64,000 bases of DNA, from NCBI GenBank assembly GCA_023433705.1, contig JAEYUC010000102.1, positions 62,001 through 126,000 on the forward strand, given 5' to 3'. The notes below the pieces were generated by a model that saw only the letters and a program-made list of their open reading frames with translations, made no database searches and was not told where the DNA came from. Each line of letters begins with the position of its first letter. Position 1 is the first letter of the stretch. Shown here piece after piece: positions 1 through 8,272 of this stretch. Made by a program: the position numbers and the translations under genes. Origin of the DNA: Pseudomonadota bacterium (GTDB lineage Bacteria; Pseudomonadota; Gammaproteobacteria; Steroidobacterales; Steroidobacteraceae).

Positions 1-2
1 TG

Positions 3-1130
3 GCCTATTCGCGCTGGAAGCCCGTGCTCGTCGGCACGCATCGGGTCGAACCCGGCTTGCCCGTCGACGGACTCGACCTGCGCCTGCTGCACAACGCGAC
101 GCCCACGCTCCCCAGCCGGCTCTACAAGCGCGTGCTGCGCGAGCTGCACGTGGCGCCTCCCGGCGCGGCGCAGCGCCTGCGTGGCGAGAAGGCGGCGCTG
201 GTTCACGTGCATTTCGGCACCGACGCCGTGGACTACTGGCCGCTACTCGAGAAGCTGGGTCTGCCCGTGGTCGTCACGTTGCACGGATTCGACATCAACG
301 TGCACAAGCACGAGTGGCGGCGGTCGCGGACTTCTCTCGCGAACCGTCGGTATCCCGACCGGCTGGTCGCGTTGTCGAAGCAACGCGGCGTGCACTTCGT
401 CGCCGTCAGCGAGGCGATCCGCCAGCGCGCGATCGACTACGGCATCGCGCCCGAGTCCATCACCGTGCGATACATCGGCGTCGACCGCACGCGTTTCGCG
501 TTTTCGGGCACGGCGGTCGCGGCACGGCCAAAACGCATCCTGTACGTCGGACGCCTCGTGGAGAAGAAGGGCGGCGAACTGCTGATCCGGGCCTTCGCCG
601 ACGTGCGAAAACGGGTGCCGGACGCCGAGCTGGTCATCGCGGGAGACGGCCCGCTGGAATCGAGATTCCGGGAAGTCGCGTCGCAGCTCGGCGTGAACGT
701 CAATTTCCTCGGCAGCGTGAGCAGCGCGGCGGTCAAGCGTCACATCGACGACGCCCGCGTGTTCTGCCTGCCGAGTGTGACCGCGGCCAACGGCGATGCC
801 GAGGGCCTGCCGATTTCCATTCTCGAGGCGCAGGCCTGCGGCGTGCCGGTCGTGACCTCGGCGCGCGGCGGCGCGACGGAAGGCATTCTTCCCGGCGTCA
901 CCGGTTTCGCCTTCCCCGAAGGCGACGTCGCCGCGCTCGGCGAGAAACTGACCAGACTACTTCAGGACGACCTGCTCGCCACGTTCATGTCGGCCTCGGC
1001 CGTCGCGTTCATTGCCGACCGCTTCGACATCCACCATTGCACGCGCGCGCTCGAGGATCTGTACGACGCGTTGCTGCGCGAACATGCGCCCGCGACCGGC
1101 ATGTTCGCCGAGGTGGCGTCGCAGCCATGA
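3..1130 (+). CDS. Glycosyltransferase family 4, 5' end outside window
   Basis: The reading frame is open from the first bases of the window, so the N terminus is missing. The GTG at 24 is probably internal. The visible part looks like a GT-B retaining glycosyltransferase of the WcaL/colanic-acid type: HVHFGT and VTLHGFDIN in the N-terminal half, then a GT4 C domain with ILYVGRLVEKKG, VIAGDGPLE and the donor-site stretch GLPISILEAQACGVPVV. It would move a sugar from a nucleotide donor onto a lipid-linked glycan on the cytoplasmic membrane. The stop overlaps the next start (ATGA), so translation is coupled to an exopolysaccharide operon. The exact sugar cannot be read from the sequence. Confidence 0.9.
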   Translation, partial: AYSRWKPVLVGTHRVEPGLPVDGLDLRLLHNATPTLPSRLYKRVLRELHVAPPGAAQRLRGEKAALVHVHFGTDAVDYWPLLEKLGLPVVVTLHGFDINVHKHEWRRSRTSLANRRYPDRLVALSKQRGVHFVAVSEAIRQRAIDYGIAPESITVRYIGVDRTRFAFSGTAVAARPKRILYVGRLVEKKGGELLIRAFADVRKRVPDAELVIAGDGPLESRFREVASQLGVNVNFLGSVSSAAVKRHIDDARVFCLPSVTAANGDAEGLPISILEAQACGVPVVTSARGGATEGILPGVTGFAFPEGDVAALGEKLTRLLQDDLLATFMSASAVAFIADRFDIHHCTRALEDLYDALLREHAPATGMFAEVASQP

Positions 1131-2368
1131 ACCTGCTGCTGATCGGCAATCACACCTGTGCGAATCGTGGGGACTGCGCGATCCTGCGCGGGCTCATCCA
1201 CGAGATCGAGCGCCAGCGCCCCGGGGCGAAGATCACGATCGTGAGCCGCAGTCCCGAGGTCGCCGCGCGGATGCTCGATCGCCGCGTCGTGGCAGATCCG
1301 TTCGCGCACTGGCACCGTAACGGCGCCGCGAAGTTGCCGGGCAAGGATCAGCTCGCGAGCCGCCTGATCCCGCTCATCATGTGGTTCGCGGTACGCACCG
1401 GATGGCGCTGGCCGCTCCGACTATTGCCGGCGAGTTTCCAGCGCGAAGTCGCCGCGCTCGGGAAATACGACGCGGTCATCCAGGTGGGCGGTTCGTTCTT
1501 CGTCGATCTGTATGGCGGGGGGCAGTTCGAATATCCGTTCGCGGCGCTGCTCGCCGGCAGACCGCTGTATCTCGCCGGTCACAGCCTGGGCCCGTTCGAG
1601 CGTCCGCTGCCGAAGCGGCTCGCGCGCATGTTGTTGGGCGCCGCGCGCATCGTCGCATTGCGCGAACCCGTGAGCCGCGCGCTCATCGAGCGCAGCCGGC
1701 TGCCGACGCGCAACCTCGCCACCGGCGCGGATACCGCGTGGGTCGTGACGCCCACGGCGCGCACGCGCGAACCGATCGCCTGGCTGCGAACGCGCACGGA
1801 CGAACGCCCGCTGATCGCGATCACGCTGCGTGAGCTGGCGCCTTTCGACCGGCGGCTGAACATCACGCAGGAAAACTATGAAACGGCCTTCGCCACCCTC
1901 GTGTTCGGGCTCATCGACGCCGGGTACGACGTCGTGGCCGCGTCCACCTGCACGAGCCTCGGCAACTATCCACGCGACGACCGCGAGAACGCACGACGCG
2001 TCGCGGCGCGCGTGAATCGTCCCGAGCGCTTTCACGTCGTGATGGACGAGCTCGACGATGTGGGTCTCGGCGAGTTGTTCGCCGACTGCGACCTGTTGAT
2101 CGGCACGCGCCTGCACAGCGCCATCATCGCGATGAACTTCGGCACGCCGGCCGTGGCGCTCAACTACGAGCACAAGTCCGAGGGCGTGATGCGCCAGCTC
2201 GGATTGCCCGAACTCTCACACCCCGTGCACTCGCTGTTCGACGGATCGCTGATCGCGCAGGTGATGACCGTGCTCCAATCGCTCGACGACTGGCGGGCGC
2301 GGGTGGCGGCCGCGGTCGAGCGCGAACGCAATCGCGCGCGGACCATGATCGCGGAGTGCCTGCCGTGA
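1127..2368 (+). CDS. Polysaccharide pyruvyl transferase family protein (WcaK/CsaB-like)
   Basis: A 413-aa protein starting at the ATG that overlaps the previous stop. It opens with LLIGNHTCANRGDCAILRG, the N-terminal signature of the pyruvyl transferase family. It ends with a GT-B like C domain containing IGTRLHSAIIAMNFGTPAVA, typical of the family. The expected role is ketal-pyruvylation of a repeat-unit sugar from phosphoenolpyruvate, giving a charged exopolysaccharide. Its place between a GT4 enzyme and a flippase fits. Some members of this family act as glycosyltransferases, so the donor is not certain. Confidence 0.88.
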   Translation: MNLLLIGNHTCANRGDCAILRGLIHEIERQRPGAKITIVSRSPEVAARMLDRRVVADPFAHWHRNGAAKLPGKDQLASRLIPLIMWFAVRTGWRWPLRLLPASFQREVAALGKYDAVIQVGGSFFVDLYGGGQFEYPFAALLAGRPLYLAGHSLGPFERPLPKRLARMLLGAARIVALREPVSRALIERSRLPTRNLATGADTAWVVTPTARTREPIAWLRTRTDERPLIAITLRELAPFDRRLNITQENYETAFATLVFGLIDAGYDVVAASTCTSLGNYPRDDRENARRVAARVNRPERFHVVMDELDDVGLGELFADCDLLIGTRLHSAIIAMNFGTPAVALNYEHKSEGVMRQLGLPELSHPVHSLFDGSLIAQVMTVLQSLDDWRARVAAAVERERNRARTMIAECLP

Positions 2369-3678
2369 ACAATCGCACCGGCGCCGCGGCCTGGACGGTG
2401 TCCGTGACGCTCGTGAGCGCCGCGGCCCAGCTGCTGCAGATCTCCGTCGCCGCGCGATTCCTGACGCCGGCGGAATTCGGCGTGCTCGCCATCGTGAACG
2501 TGATGTTGTTCGTCGTGGCCGCGTTCCAGGACATGGGGCTGTCGAGTTATTGCGTGCATCTCGGCGAGGCGCCGCGCCGCTCGCACTCGACATTGTTCTG
2601 GATCAGCGCGGCGCTCGGCGCCGTGGGCGCCCTGATCGTGCTGGCCATCGCGCGACCCGTGGCGGCTTTCTACGGCATGCCCGGACTGGTGCCGCTGCTC
2701 GAACTTCTGTCGGTCAATTTCCTGGTGATCGGGCTCAGTGGCCAATACCAGGCCAACTACATCCGCGTATTCCAGGCCACGCGACTCGCGCAGATCGAGC
2801 TCGGCGCGCGGCTTTCGGGCCTCGTCCTCGTGTTGTGGTTGCTGGGGGAGGGCTGGGGACCGCTGGCGATCGTCACCGGCATGCTCGTGTTCGGCACGCT
2901 GAAGCTGCTGCTGCTCGCGGCCTTCGCGCCTTACGAATGGCATCCGGGCCTGATGTTCGATCGCGATCTCGCGCCGCGCGCGCTGCGTTACGGCATCTTC
3001 CAGGCCGGCACGCAGCTCGTGAGCCAGCTGCGCATGCAGGCCGATCAGCTCATCGTGGGCAAGGCGCTCGGGCCCGAGATGCTCGGCGTGTATTCGCTGG
3101 CCAAGGACCTGATCGGCTATCCACTGCGCTTCGTGCAGCCGCTCATGGCGCGGCTTACGCTGCCGTCGCTGGCCTTCCACCAGAAGGACACCACGGCGCT
3201 GCGCGCGGAATTCGTACGCGGCCTGCGCACCACCGCGATCTTCTGCGGCGTCATCTATGCCGGGCTCGCGATGCTCGCGCCGTGGGTAGTCAGGATTCTC
3301 TATGGCGAAGGGTTCGCCGCGGTCGCGGCGCTGGTGCCGCTGATGACGCTGTTCGGCGCGCTGCGGCCGCTCGGCCAGAACGCCGGCATGCTCGCGCAGG
3401 CGACCGGCCGCACGCGCAACGAGTTCACCTGGAACCTGCGTGTGTCGCTCGTCACGTGGATTCCCAACCTGCTGATCGCCGCCATCGCGCCGAGCCTCAC
3501 CGCCTTCGCGCTGGCGCTGTCGCTCATCCAGGTCGCGGTCACGCTGCTCGCCTATCCGCTTTTCGTCAGGCCCCTCGAGCCGATCGGCATGGGTCGCTAC
3601 GTCGGCAGCTGGATACTGCCGGCCGGCGTCGCGTTGCTGGCTTCCGCATCGGCATGGGCCATTGGAGGAGCGACATGA
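2365..3678 (+). CDS. Wzx-type polysaccharide flippase (oligosaccharide/MOP superfamily)
   Basis: A 437-aa protein with about 12 to 14 hydrophobic segments along its length, no signal peptide, and the general pattern of PST/MOP exporters. The N-terminal RFLTPAEFGVLAIVNVMLF resembles the first helices of the WzxC group. It should flip lipid-linked repeat units from the cytoplasmic to the periplasmic face. I chose the GTG at 2365, which overlaps the previous stop as GTGA, over the in-frame GTG at 2356 because every junction in this operon has the same 4-base overlap. Confidence 0.88.
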   Translation: MNNRTGAAAWTVSVTLVSAAAQLLQISVAARFLTPAEFGVLAIVNVMLFVVAAFQDMGLSSYCVHLGEAPRRSHSTLFWISAALGAVGALIVLAIARPVAAFYGMPGLVPLLELLSVNFLVIGLSGQYQANYIRVFQATRLAQIELGARLSGLVLVLWLLGEGWGPLAIVTGMLVFGTLKLLLLAAFAPYEWHPGLMFDRDLAPRALRYGIFQAGTQLVSQLRMQADQLIVGKALGPEMLGVYSLAKDLIGYPLRFVQPLMARLTLPSLAFHQKDTTALRAEFVRGLRTTAIFCGVIYAGLAMLAPWVVRILYGEGFAAVAALVPLMTLFGALRPLGQNAGMLAQATGRTRNEFTWNLRVSLVTWIPNLLIAAIAPSLTAFALALSLIQVAVTLLAYPLFVRPLEPIGMGRYVGSWILPAGVALLASASAWAIGGAT

Positions 3679-4883
3679 AGTATCGAATGCTCGCGCTGGG
3701 CGCGCTCGCGGCCGTCCATCTACCCGCGGCTGATGCGCAGGAACAAAGGGATCCGGGATTCACGCTGACCGTCGGCGCGCAGGAAAGCTACGACGACAAC
3801 CTGTTTCGACTTCCGGACAACCCGGTCGCGCTCGATCCCGGAATCGAGCGCAGCGATTACATCACGCGTCTCTCGCTCGGGCTCGAGCAGGAGTGGCAAT
3901 GGTCGAGACAGACCGTGATCGTCGATGCGAAGGCCAATCACGATTCCTATGCGAACAACGACCACCTCGACAACACGTCGGGAGCGGCCGGCGCGAAGTG
4001 GCAGTGGGAGGCCGGAAGCCGTTGGGCAGGCGAGTTCGGCGGCGACTATCGCAAGTCGCTCGCCAACTTCGCGAACACGCAGTTCCTCGGGCGCGACGAG
4101 GTCGAGACGATCGGCGCGTCCTGGAAACTCGCGTTCCACCTCGGGCCGCAATGGTCGTTGCGTGCCGCGGGACGCCATGCCGACACCGGGCATAGTGCCG
4201 CCGTGCGTCGCGTCGACGATTCGGCGACGGACTCCGCGAGCCTCGGCCTGCAGTTCACGACCTCGTCGGACAACGAATTCGCGCTGAGTTACCGCGCGAC
4301 CGAAGCGGATTTCGAGCAGCTCGGGTCGCTGGACGGACAAGTGTTCGATCGGGACTTCGAAGAACGCAGCGCCAACCTCCGCACGCACTATGCGTTCAGC
4401 GAGAAGACCTCGTTCGACGGCAACGTAGGCTACCTGCAACGGGAGTACGCCGATCCCGGCACGCTGGTCGACACGCGCGGCAGCTTCAGCGGTCTCGTGT
4501 GGGATGCGGCGCTCAAATGGGACCCGAGCATCAAACTACGCTTCGAACTCGGTGGCTGGCGCAAGCTGCGCGCGTATCTCGACGCGGAGTCCGACTACTT
4601 CATCGCCGAAGGCGTGAGCATCGCCTCGAGCTGGCTGCCGACCGATCGCGTGGCCTTCAAGTTCGAGGCGGGGCTCGAGGACCAGGACTATCTGGGGACC
4701 GGCGTCACGTTGCCCGATCCGCGCAACGACCGGGTACTGATCCAGGAATTCAGCTTCAGCTACCGCATGCTCCGCAAGCTGCACTTCGACCTGAAGGCAC
4801 GCGTCGAGGACCGCGACTCCGACCGTGCGACGCTTCAATATGACTCGCAGGTCGTCACGGCCGGATTGCGCTGGAGCTACTGA
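3675..4883 (+). CDS. Outer-membrane beta-barrel, EpsL-like (exosortase-associated EPS transporter family)
   Basis: A 402-aa protein with a signal peptide ending near ADAQ. It has repeated amphipathic beta strands separated by charged turns and a terminal aromatic strand (GLRWSY), as in outer-membrane barrels of the BBP2_2/EpsL group. A strong ribosome site (GGAGGAG) sits 4 bases before the ATG, which overlaps the flippase stop. EpsL-type barrels accompany exosortase/EPS loci, and a PEP-CTERM protein is encoded about 28 kb away. The likely role is polymer export through the outer membrane or an EPS-linked porin. Last gene of the operon, facing the next gene. Confidence 0.75.
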   Translation: MKYRMLALGALAAVHLPAADAQEQRDPGFTLTVGAQESYDDNLFRLPDNPVALDPGIERSDYITRLSLGLEQEWQWSRQTVIVDAKANHDSYANNDHLDNTSGAAGAKWQWEAGSRWAGEFGGDYRKSLANFANTQFLGRDEVETIGASWKLAFHLGPQWSLRAAGRHADTGHSAAVRRVDDSATDSASLGLQFTTSSDNEFALSYRATEADFEQLGSLDGQVFDRDFEERSANLRTHYAFSEKTSFDGNVGYLQREYADPGTLVDTRGSFSGLVWDAALKWDPSIKLRFELGGWRKLRAYLDAESDYFIAEGVSIASSWLPTDRVAFKFEAGLEDQDYLGTGVTLPDPRNDRVLIQEFSFSYRMLRKLHFDLKARVEDRDSDRATLQYDSQVVTAGLRWSY

Positions 4884-4901
4884 TCCGCGACGCGACTCGG
4901 T

Positions 4902-6143
4902 TCACGAACGATAGGCCTGCCGGCCCACACCCTGGATCGGAATCCCCTGCGCGGCCATCACTTCGTGCTGAAGCGAATACATCGCCGCGGCGGCCTCGTC
5001 GATCGATTTCACGAACGCAAGCGAGCCCTTGAGGATCGGCGCGAGCCGCGCCTTGTCCTGGATGCGCGCCGGCGGGTATTCGTGCTCGACGACCAGGTAG
5101 GTGTCCGCCGGATCGATCGACAGCAGTTCGCGCGCCGCGAGCTGATGGTCCAGCCAGTCGACGGTGCGGTTCTGCAGGTAGGCGAGAGGATCGTGGCGCG
5201 CGGTGCCGGGCAGTTCGTGCTCGGCGAGCGCGACCTGCTTCTTCCAGGCGTTGACCGCGTCCGCGGGATTCGGCGACGGCTTGCCGTTGATCCAGTCGCC
5301 ACGGTTCATCGTCTGGCCGCCGTAGCCCCAGGCCGAGACGCCCTTGGAGTCGACCACCTGGCCCTTCACGTGGAAGCCGCCGATGAGGAAGCCGTAACCC
5401 TCGTCCTTCAGGTACTGGAAGATCGAGCGCGTGTCCTGGCCCATGAGGATCGCGTGCGACGGATCGTAATGGATGCGGAACTGGTCGCCGACGCCGTGTT
5501 TCTCGCAGATGCGATGCAGCGCGATCCACGGGCCCGGCGCGTACGCGATGTTGTTGTGCCAGCGGTCGAGGACGTTCCAGCCCGGCATCGGGCATTGCTC
5601 GACGCGATACGACAATCCGCGCGCCTTGGCCTCTTTCAACAGCGGGATGAATTCCTGCTCGAACATGACGAGGTTCTCGTCCATCTCGAGCTTGATGTTG
5701 CGGCCGACGAAGCCGCACACGGCGGTGGCGCCGACCAGCGCCGCGGCGTCGAACACGCGCAGCATGAAGTCGTACTTGGCTTTGCGCGCGGTCGGATCGT
5801 CGACGAGCATGTTGTCGAAGTAGGCAAGGTCGGAGAGCCCGACGCCGGTCGCCTTCATCGCCTTGAGCACACGCGCGGCGCGGTTCTTGTCGAAGGGCGC
5901 GCGCAGGTCGAGCGTGTTGGCCACGGGATCCAGCATCGCTTCGGCCGGCACGTCGCTCAGCGTCGGATGCAGCGCGGCCGAGAGCTGGATGTTCGGCGAC
6001 CCGATGTCGCTAGCGAATTGCAGCCATTCCTCGATCGCCAGGTCCGGATCCGGGTCGCGCTTCTCGCGCGGCGTCAGTTCCTGCAGGGCGGCGGTCAATA
6101 CGCTGAGCTTCATCGGGCGGGGAGCGAAATTCTTGATGGTCAT
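4902..6143 (-). CDS. Xylose isomerase-like TIM-barrel sugar isomerase/epimerase
   Basis: A 413-aa cytoplasmic protein of the AP-endonuclease-2/xylose isomerase-like superfamily. Features seen are the early strand ELTPREKRDPD...AIEEWLQFASDIG, a central YRVEQCPMPGW with a metal-ligand type Glu, and RIHYDPSHAILMGQD, whose Asp and His fit the metal site of sugar isomerases. Near the C terminus VVEHEYPPAR supplies another acidic ligand. The start is the ATG reading MTIKNFAP. An internal ATG (MKLSV) lies 30 bases downstream but has no ribosome site. The substrate is unknown. It faces the EPS operon tail. Confidence 0.75.
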   Translation of the reverse strand: MTIKNFAPRPMKLSVLTAALQELTPREKRDPDPDLAIEEWLQFASDIGSPNIQLSAALHPTLSDVPAEAMLDPVANTLDLRAPFDKNRAARVLKAMKATGVGLSDLAYFDNMLVDDPTARKAKYDFMLRVFDAAALVGATAVCGFVGRNIKLEMDENLVMFEQEFIPLLKEAKARGLSYRVEQCPMPGWNVLDRWHNNIAYAPGPWIALHRICEKHGVGDQFRIHYDPSHAILMGQDTRSIFQYLKDEGYGFLIGGFHVKGQVVDSKGVSAWGYGGQTMNRGDWINGKPSPNPADAVNAWKKQVALAEHELPGTARHDPLAYLQNRTVDWLDHQLAARELLSIDPADTYLVVEHEYPPARIQDKARLAPILKGSLAFVKSIDEAAAAMYSLQHEVMAAQGIPIQGVGRQAYRS

Positions 6144-6209
6144 GGTTCCATGCTCATATGACGGAATCGGGTGGTCGAAAATCGACAAGGTTTCTAGCAT
6201 ATTAGCCGC

Positions 6210-6563
6210 ATGGCTGGACACCGCATATACGCGATGCCGTTCGCGAAGATCTACCCCTTGCTGGTTCAGAAGGCCGAGCGCAAGGATCGGACCAAAAAGG
6301 AAGTCGACCGGATCATCTGCTGGCTTACAGGTTATACGCAGGCGGGAATGCAGAAGCAGATCAAGAAGGGCACCGACCTCCAGACCTTTTTCAACGAGGC
6401 TCCCGCTTTCAATCCGAACAGTTCGCTCATCAAGGGCGTGGTGTGCGGCATCCGCGTGGAAGATATAGAAGACCCGTTGATGAAGAAGATCCGCTACATG
6501 GACAAGCTCATCGACGAACTCGCCAAGGGCAAGGCGATGGAGAAGATCCTGCGCGAGGAATGA
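6210..6563 (+). CDS. DUF2200 family protein
   Basis: A 117-aa soluble basic protein that fits the DUF2200 family: HRIYAMPFAKIYPLLVQKAERK near the N terminus, EVDRIICWLTGYT in the middle, and IRYMDKLIDELAKGKAMEKILR at the end. Length agrees with the family. No function is established for it. It is transcribed away from the TIM-barrel gene, with 66 bases between the two starts. Confidence 0.85.
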   Translation: MAGHRIYAMPFAKIYPLLVQKAERKDRTKKEVDRIICWLTGYTQAGMQKQIKKGTDLQTFFNEAPAFNPNSSLIKGVVCGIRVEDIEDPLMKKIRYMDKLIDELAKGKAMEKILREE

Positions 6564-6687
6564 GGGCGCCGCACTCATGCGCATCGCTACGTGCGCGACG
6601 GCGACATGTCCCTCGCGGGACACCGCGCCTGCTTCGACGCATACTCGGGACCGAAGGAAGAGCTGACCGCGCAGGTCGGGCTCGAGG

Positions 6688-7368
6688 ATGATGCATGAAC
6701 GCCCGCAAGACAGGACGCTACGCTTGAAGCTCTACTCCCATCCATTCTCTTCGTACTCGCAGAAGGTGCTGATCTCCCTGTATGAGAACGGCACGCCGTT
6801 CGAGTACCGCATGCTGGAAGATCCGGTCGCCCAGGCCGAGTTCGCCGCGCTGTGGCCGATGCGGAAATTTCCGGTGCTGGTGGACGAGGGCCGCACGATC
6901 GTCGAAACCACGACGATCATCGAATACCTGCAAGTCCATCATCCGGGTCCCGTGCGGTTCGTTCCGGACGGCGACGCCGGCATCGAAGCGCGCATGCTCG
7001 ATCGCATCTTCGATAACTACGTGATGACGCCGATGCAGAAGATCGTGCTCGACGCGCGTCGCCCGGAGAAGGATCGCGATGCGTTCGGAGTGAACGAGGC
7101 GCGCGGCATGCTCGACACGATCTATGTCTGGCTCGACGAGCGGCTCGCCGGGCGCACGTGGGGCGCGGGTGAAGCGTTCACGATCGCGGATTGCGCCGCG
7201 GCGCCTTCACTGTTCTACGCGGACTGGGCGCATCCGATTCCGCCCATGCATGGCTTTCTCAAGAATTATCGCGCGCGTCTGCTCGCGCATCCGTCCGTGG
7301 CGCGCGCCGTGGACGAGGCGCGGCCGTTCCGGCAGTACTTCCCCCTCGGCGCGCCGGAACGCGATTGA
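6688..7368 (+). CDS. Glutathione S-transferase family protein
   Basis: A 226-aa cytosolic protein with an N-terminal thioredoxin-fold domain (LKLYSHPFSSYSQKVLISLYENG, then FPVLVDEGRTIVETTTIIEYL, with the cis-Pro and the E-T/S glutathione-binding motif). An all-helical C domain ends with FTIADCAAAPSLFYADW. It should conjugate or bind glutathione. The catalytic residue is probably a Ser in the SPxSSYSQ region. Two ATGs stand in tandem at 6688 and 6691, and conservation only begins near LKLY. A hairpin terminator follows 22 bases after the stop. Confidence 0.9.
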   Translation: MMHERPQDRTLRLKLYSHPFSSYSQKVLISLYENGTPFEYRMLEDPVAQAEFAALWPMRKFPVLVDEGRTIVETTTIIEYLQVHHPGPVRFVPDGDAGIEARMLDRIFDNYVMTPMQKIVLDARRPEKDRDAFGVNEARGMLDTIYVWLDERLAGRTWGAGEAFTIADCAAAPSLFYADWAHPIPPMHGFLKNYRARLLAHPSVARAVDEARPFRQYFPLGAPERD

Positions 7369-7390
7369 ATCCGGGTGCCTGAAATAAAAG

Positions 7391-7412
7391 AGGCCGCGTG
7401 AAAACGCGGCCT
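7391..7412 (-). terminator. Hairpin terminator between convergent genes
   Basis: A perfect 9-bp stem (AGGCCGCGT / ACGCGGCCT) closed by a GAAA tetraloop. The flank AAATAAAAG precedes it on the plus strand, so on the minus strand the stem is followed by CTTTTATTT. That makes it a better terminator for the minus-strand efflux/two-component transcript, though it can also stop the GST transcript. Confidence 0.65.
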
Positions 7413-7458
7413 CCGTTGTGGATCAGTGCACATCCATAAAATGGCCCTGTGTCCACGT

Positions 7459-7520
7459 GTAGATTCGTTCGTGCTGTCTTTCGACTGCGTTCGTGAATCT
7501 ACGGCTACAGTGTTCACGAA
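7459..7520. repeat. Nested inverted repeats in intergenic spacer
   Basis: GTAGATTC at 7459-7466 pairs with GAATCTAC at 7495-7502, and TTCGTGAA at 7490-7497 pairs with TTCACGAA at 7513-7520. The two pairs overlap, so they could form alternative stems. No gene is supported between 7369 and 7624. The spacer otherwise holds the terminator and a REP copy. Confidence 0.35.
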
Positions 7521-7592
7521 TCCGCCATGCGAACGAAGTCGCGTTCCTTGGCGCGTGCGGTCATCGCTTTCTGACACGTGCAAATCGCGGAC

Positions 7593-7626
7593 CTTCTCCC
7601 GGCTTTTCCGTGCCAGGCACCCTCTT
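7593..7626 (-). repeat. REP element copy C, overlapping the response-regulator stop
   Basis: On the minus strand it reads AAGAGGGTGCCTGGCACG, then GAAAAGCCGGGAGAAG. It shares the palindromic core GTGCCTGGCAC and the CCGGGA tail with the copies at 33737, 34730 and 11114. Its first AA is the end of the TAA stop codon of the LuxR-type regulator, so it lies directly in the 3' end of that transcript. Confidence 0.8.
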
Positions 7627-8272
7627 ATAGATGTATCAACCCGCGCTTGTGGGCGACGGCAACGGCCTCGGTGCGACTGATCGCGTCGAGCTTGCCGAGA
7701 ATCGCCTTCACGTGCGTCTTCGCGGTGCCCTCTGTGATGTCGAGGCGACGCGCTATGTCCTTGTTGCTGCGGCCTTCGGCGACCAATTGCAACACCGTGA
7801 GCTCGCGTGACGTCAGGCTCGGTTTCGCCATGCGCTGCAGCGCCTTGGCCGCCACGCTGGAAGAGGTGTACGGCCGATCCTCGGCCACCGCGCGGATCGC
7901 GGAGAGGATTTCCTGACGTGGCGCATCCTTGAGCAGGTAACCCTTCGCGCCCTGGCTCAGCGAACGGAAGATGTCCTCGTCGCCGTCGTACGTGGTCATG
8001 ATGAGCAGGCAGGCCTTCGGGTACTTCTCGAGCACCTTCGCGACGACGGCGGCGCCGTCCATCTTCGGCATGCGCAGGTCGAGCACCATCACGTCGGGCT
8101 TGTGTTCTTCGTACAACGCGAGCGCCTCGGCGCCGTCGCCGGCCTCGGCCACGACCTGCATGTCGGCCTGCTGATTGACGATGGCCGCAAGGCCGTCCCG
8201 CACCACCGGATGGTCGTCGGCGAGGATCACGCGGATCTTGCGGGTCGCCACTTTCGCTCCTGCGACGCTCAT
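7625..8272 (-). CDS. NarL/LuxR-family response regulator
   Basis: A 215-aa protein with an N-terminal receiver domain (acidic pair D19-D20, phospho-acceptor Asp65 in VLDLRMPK, switch Thr in MTTYD, Lys in YLLKD). The C-terminal LuxR-type helix-turn-helix contains SLTSRELTVLQLVAEGRSNKDIA and EGTAKTHVKAILGKL. Its ATG overlaps the stop of the histidine kinase gene, so the two are co-translated and form a cognate pair. It probably controls the adjacent RND efflux genes, which lie upstream in the same transcription unit. A REP element starts in its stop codon. Confidence 0.93.
   Translation of the reverse strand: MSVAGAKVATRKIRVILADDHPVVRDGLAAIVNQQADMQVVAEAGDGAEALALYEEHKPDVMVLDLRMPKMDGAAVVAKVLEKYPKACLLIMTTYDGDEDIFRSLSQGAKGYLLKDAPRQEILSAIRAVAEDRPYTSSSVAAKALQRMAKPSLTSRELTVLQLVAEGRSNKDIARRLDITEGTAKTHVKAILGKLDAISRTEAVAVAHKRGLIHL

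Noticed and set aside
2164..3180. Long minus-strand open frame opposite the flippase, and many similar antisense frames across the window
   Set aside because: High-GC shadow frames with Arg/His-rich translations and no domains; the sense frames are clearly the real genes.
6564..6687. Short open stretch ending in EELTAQVGLEDDA before the GST gene
   Set aside because: Only about 30 codons after its first ATG, no ribosome site and no recognised family; treated as spacer.
7369..7624. Hidden small gene between the GST and response-regulator genes
   Set aside because: All frames are short and lack ribosome sites. The interval is explained by a terminator, inverted repeats and a REP copy.
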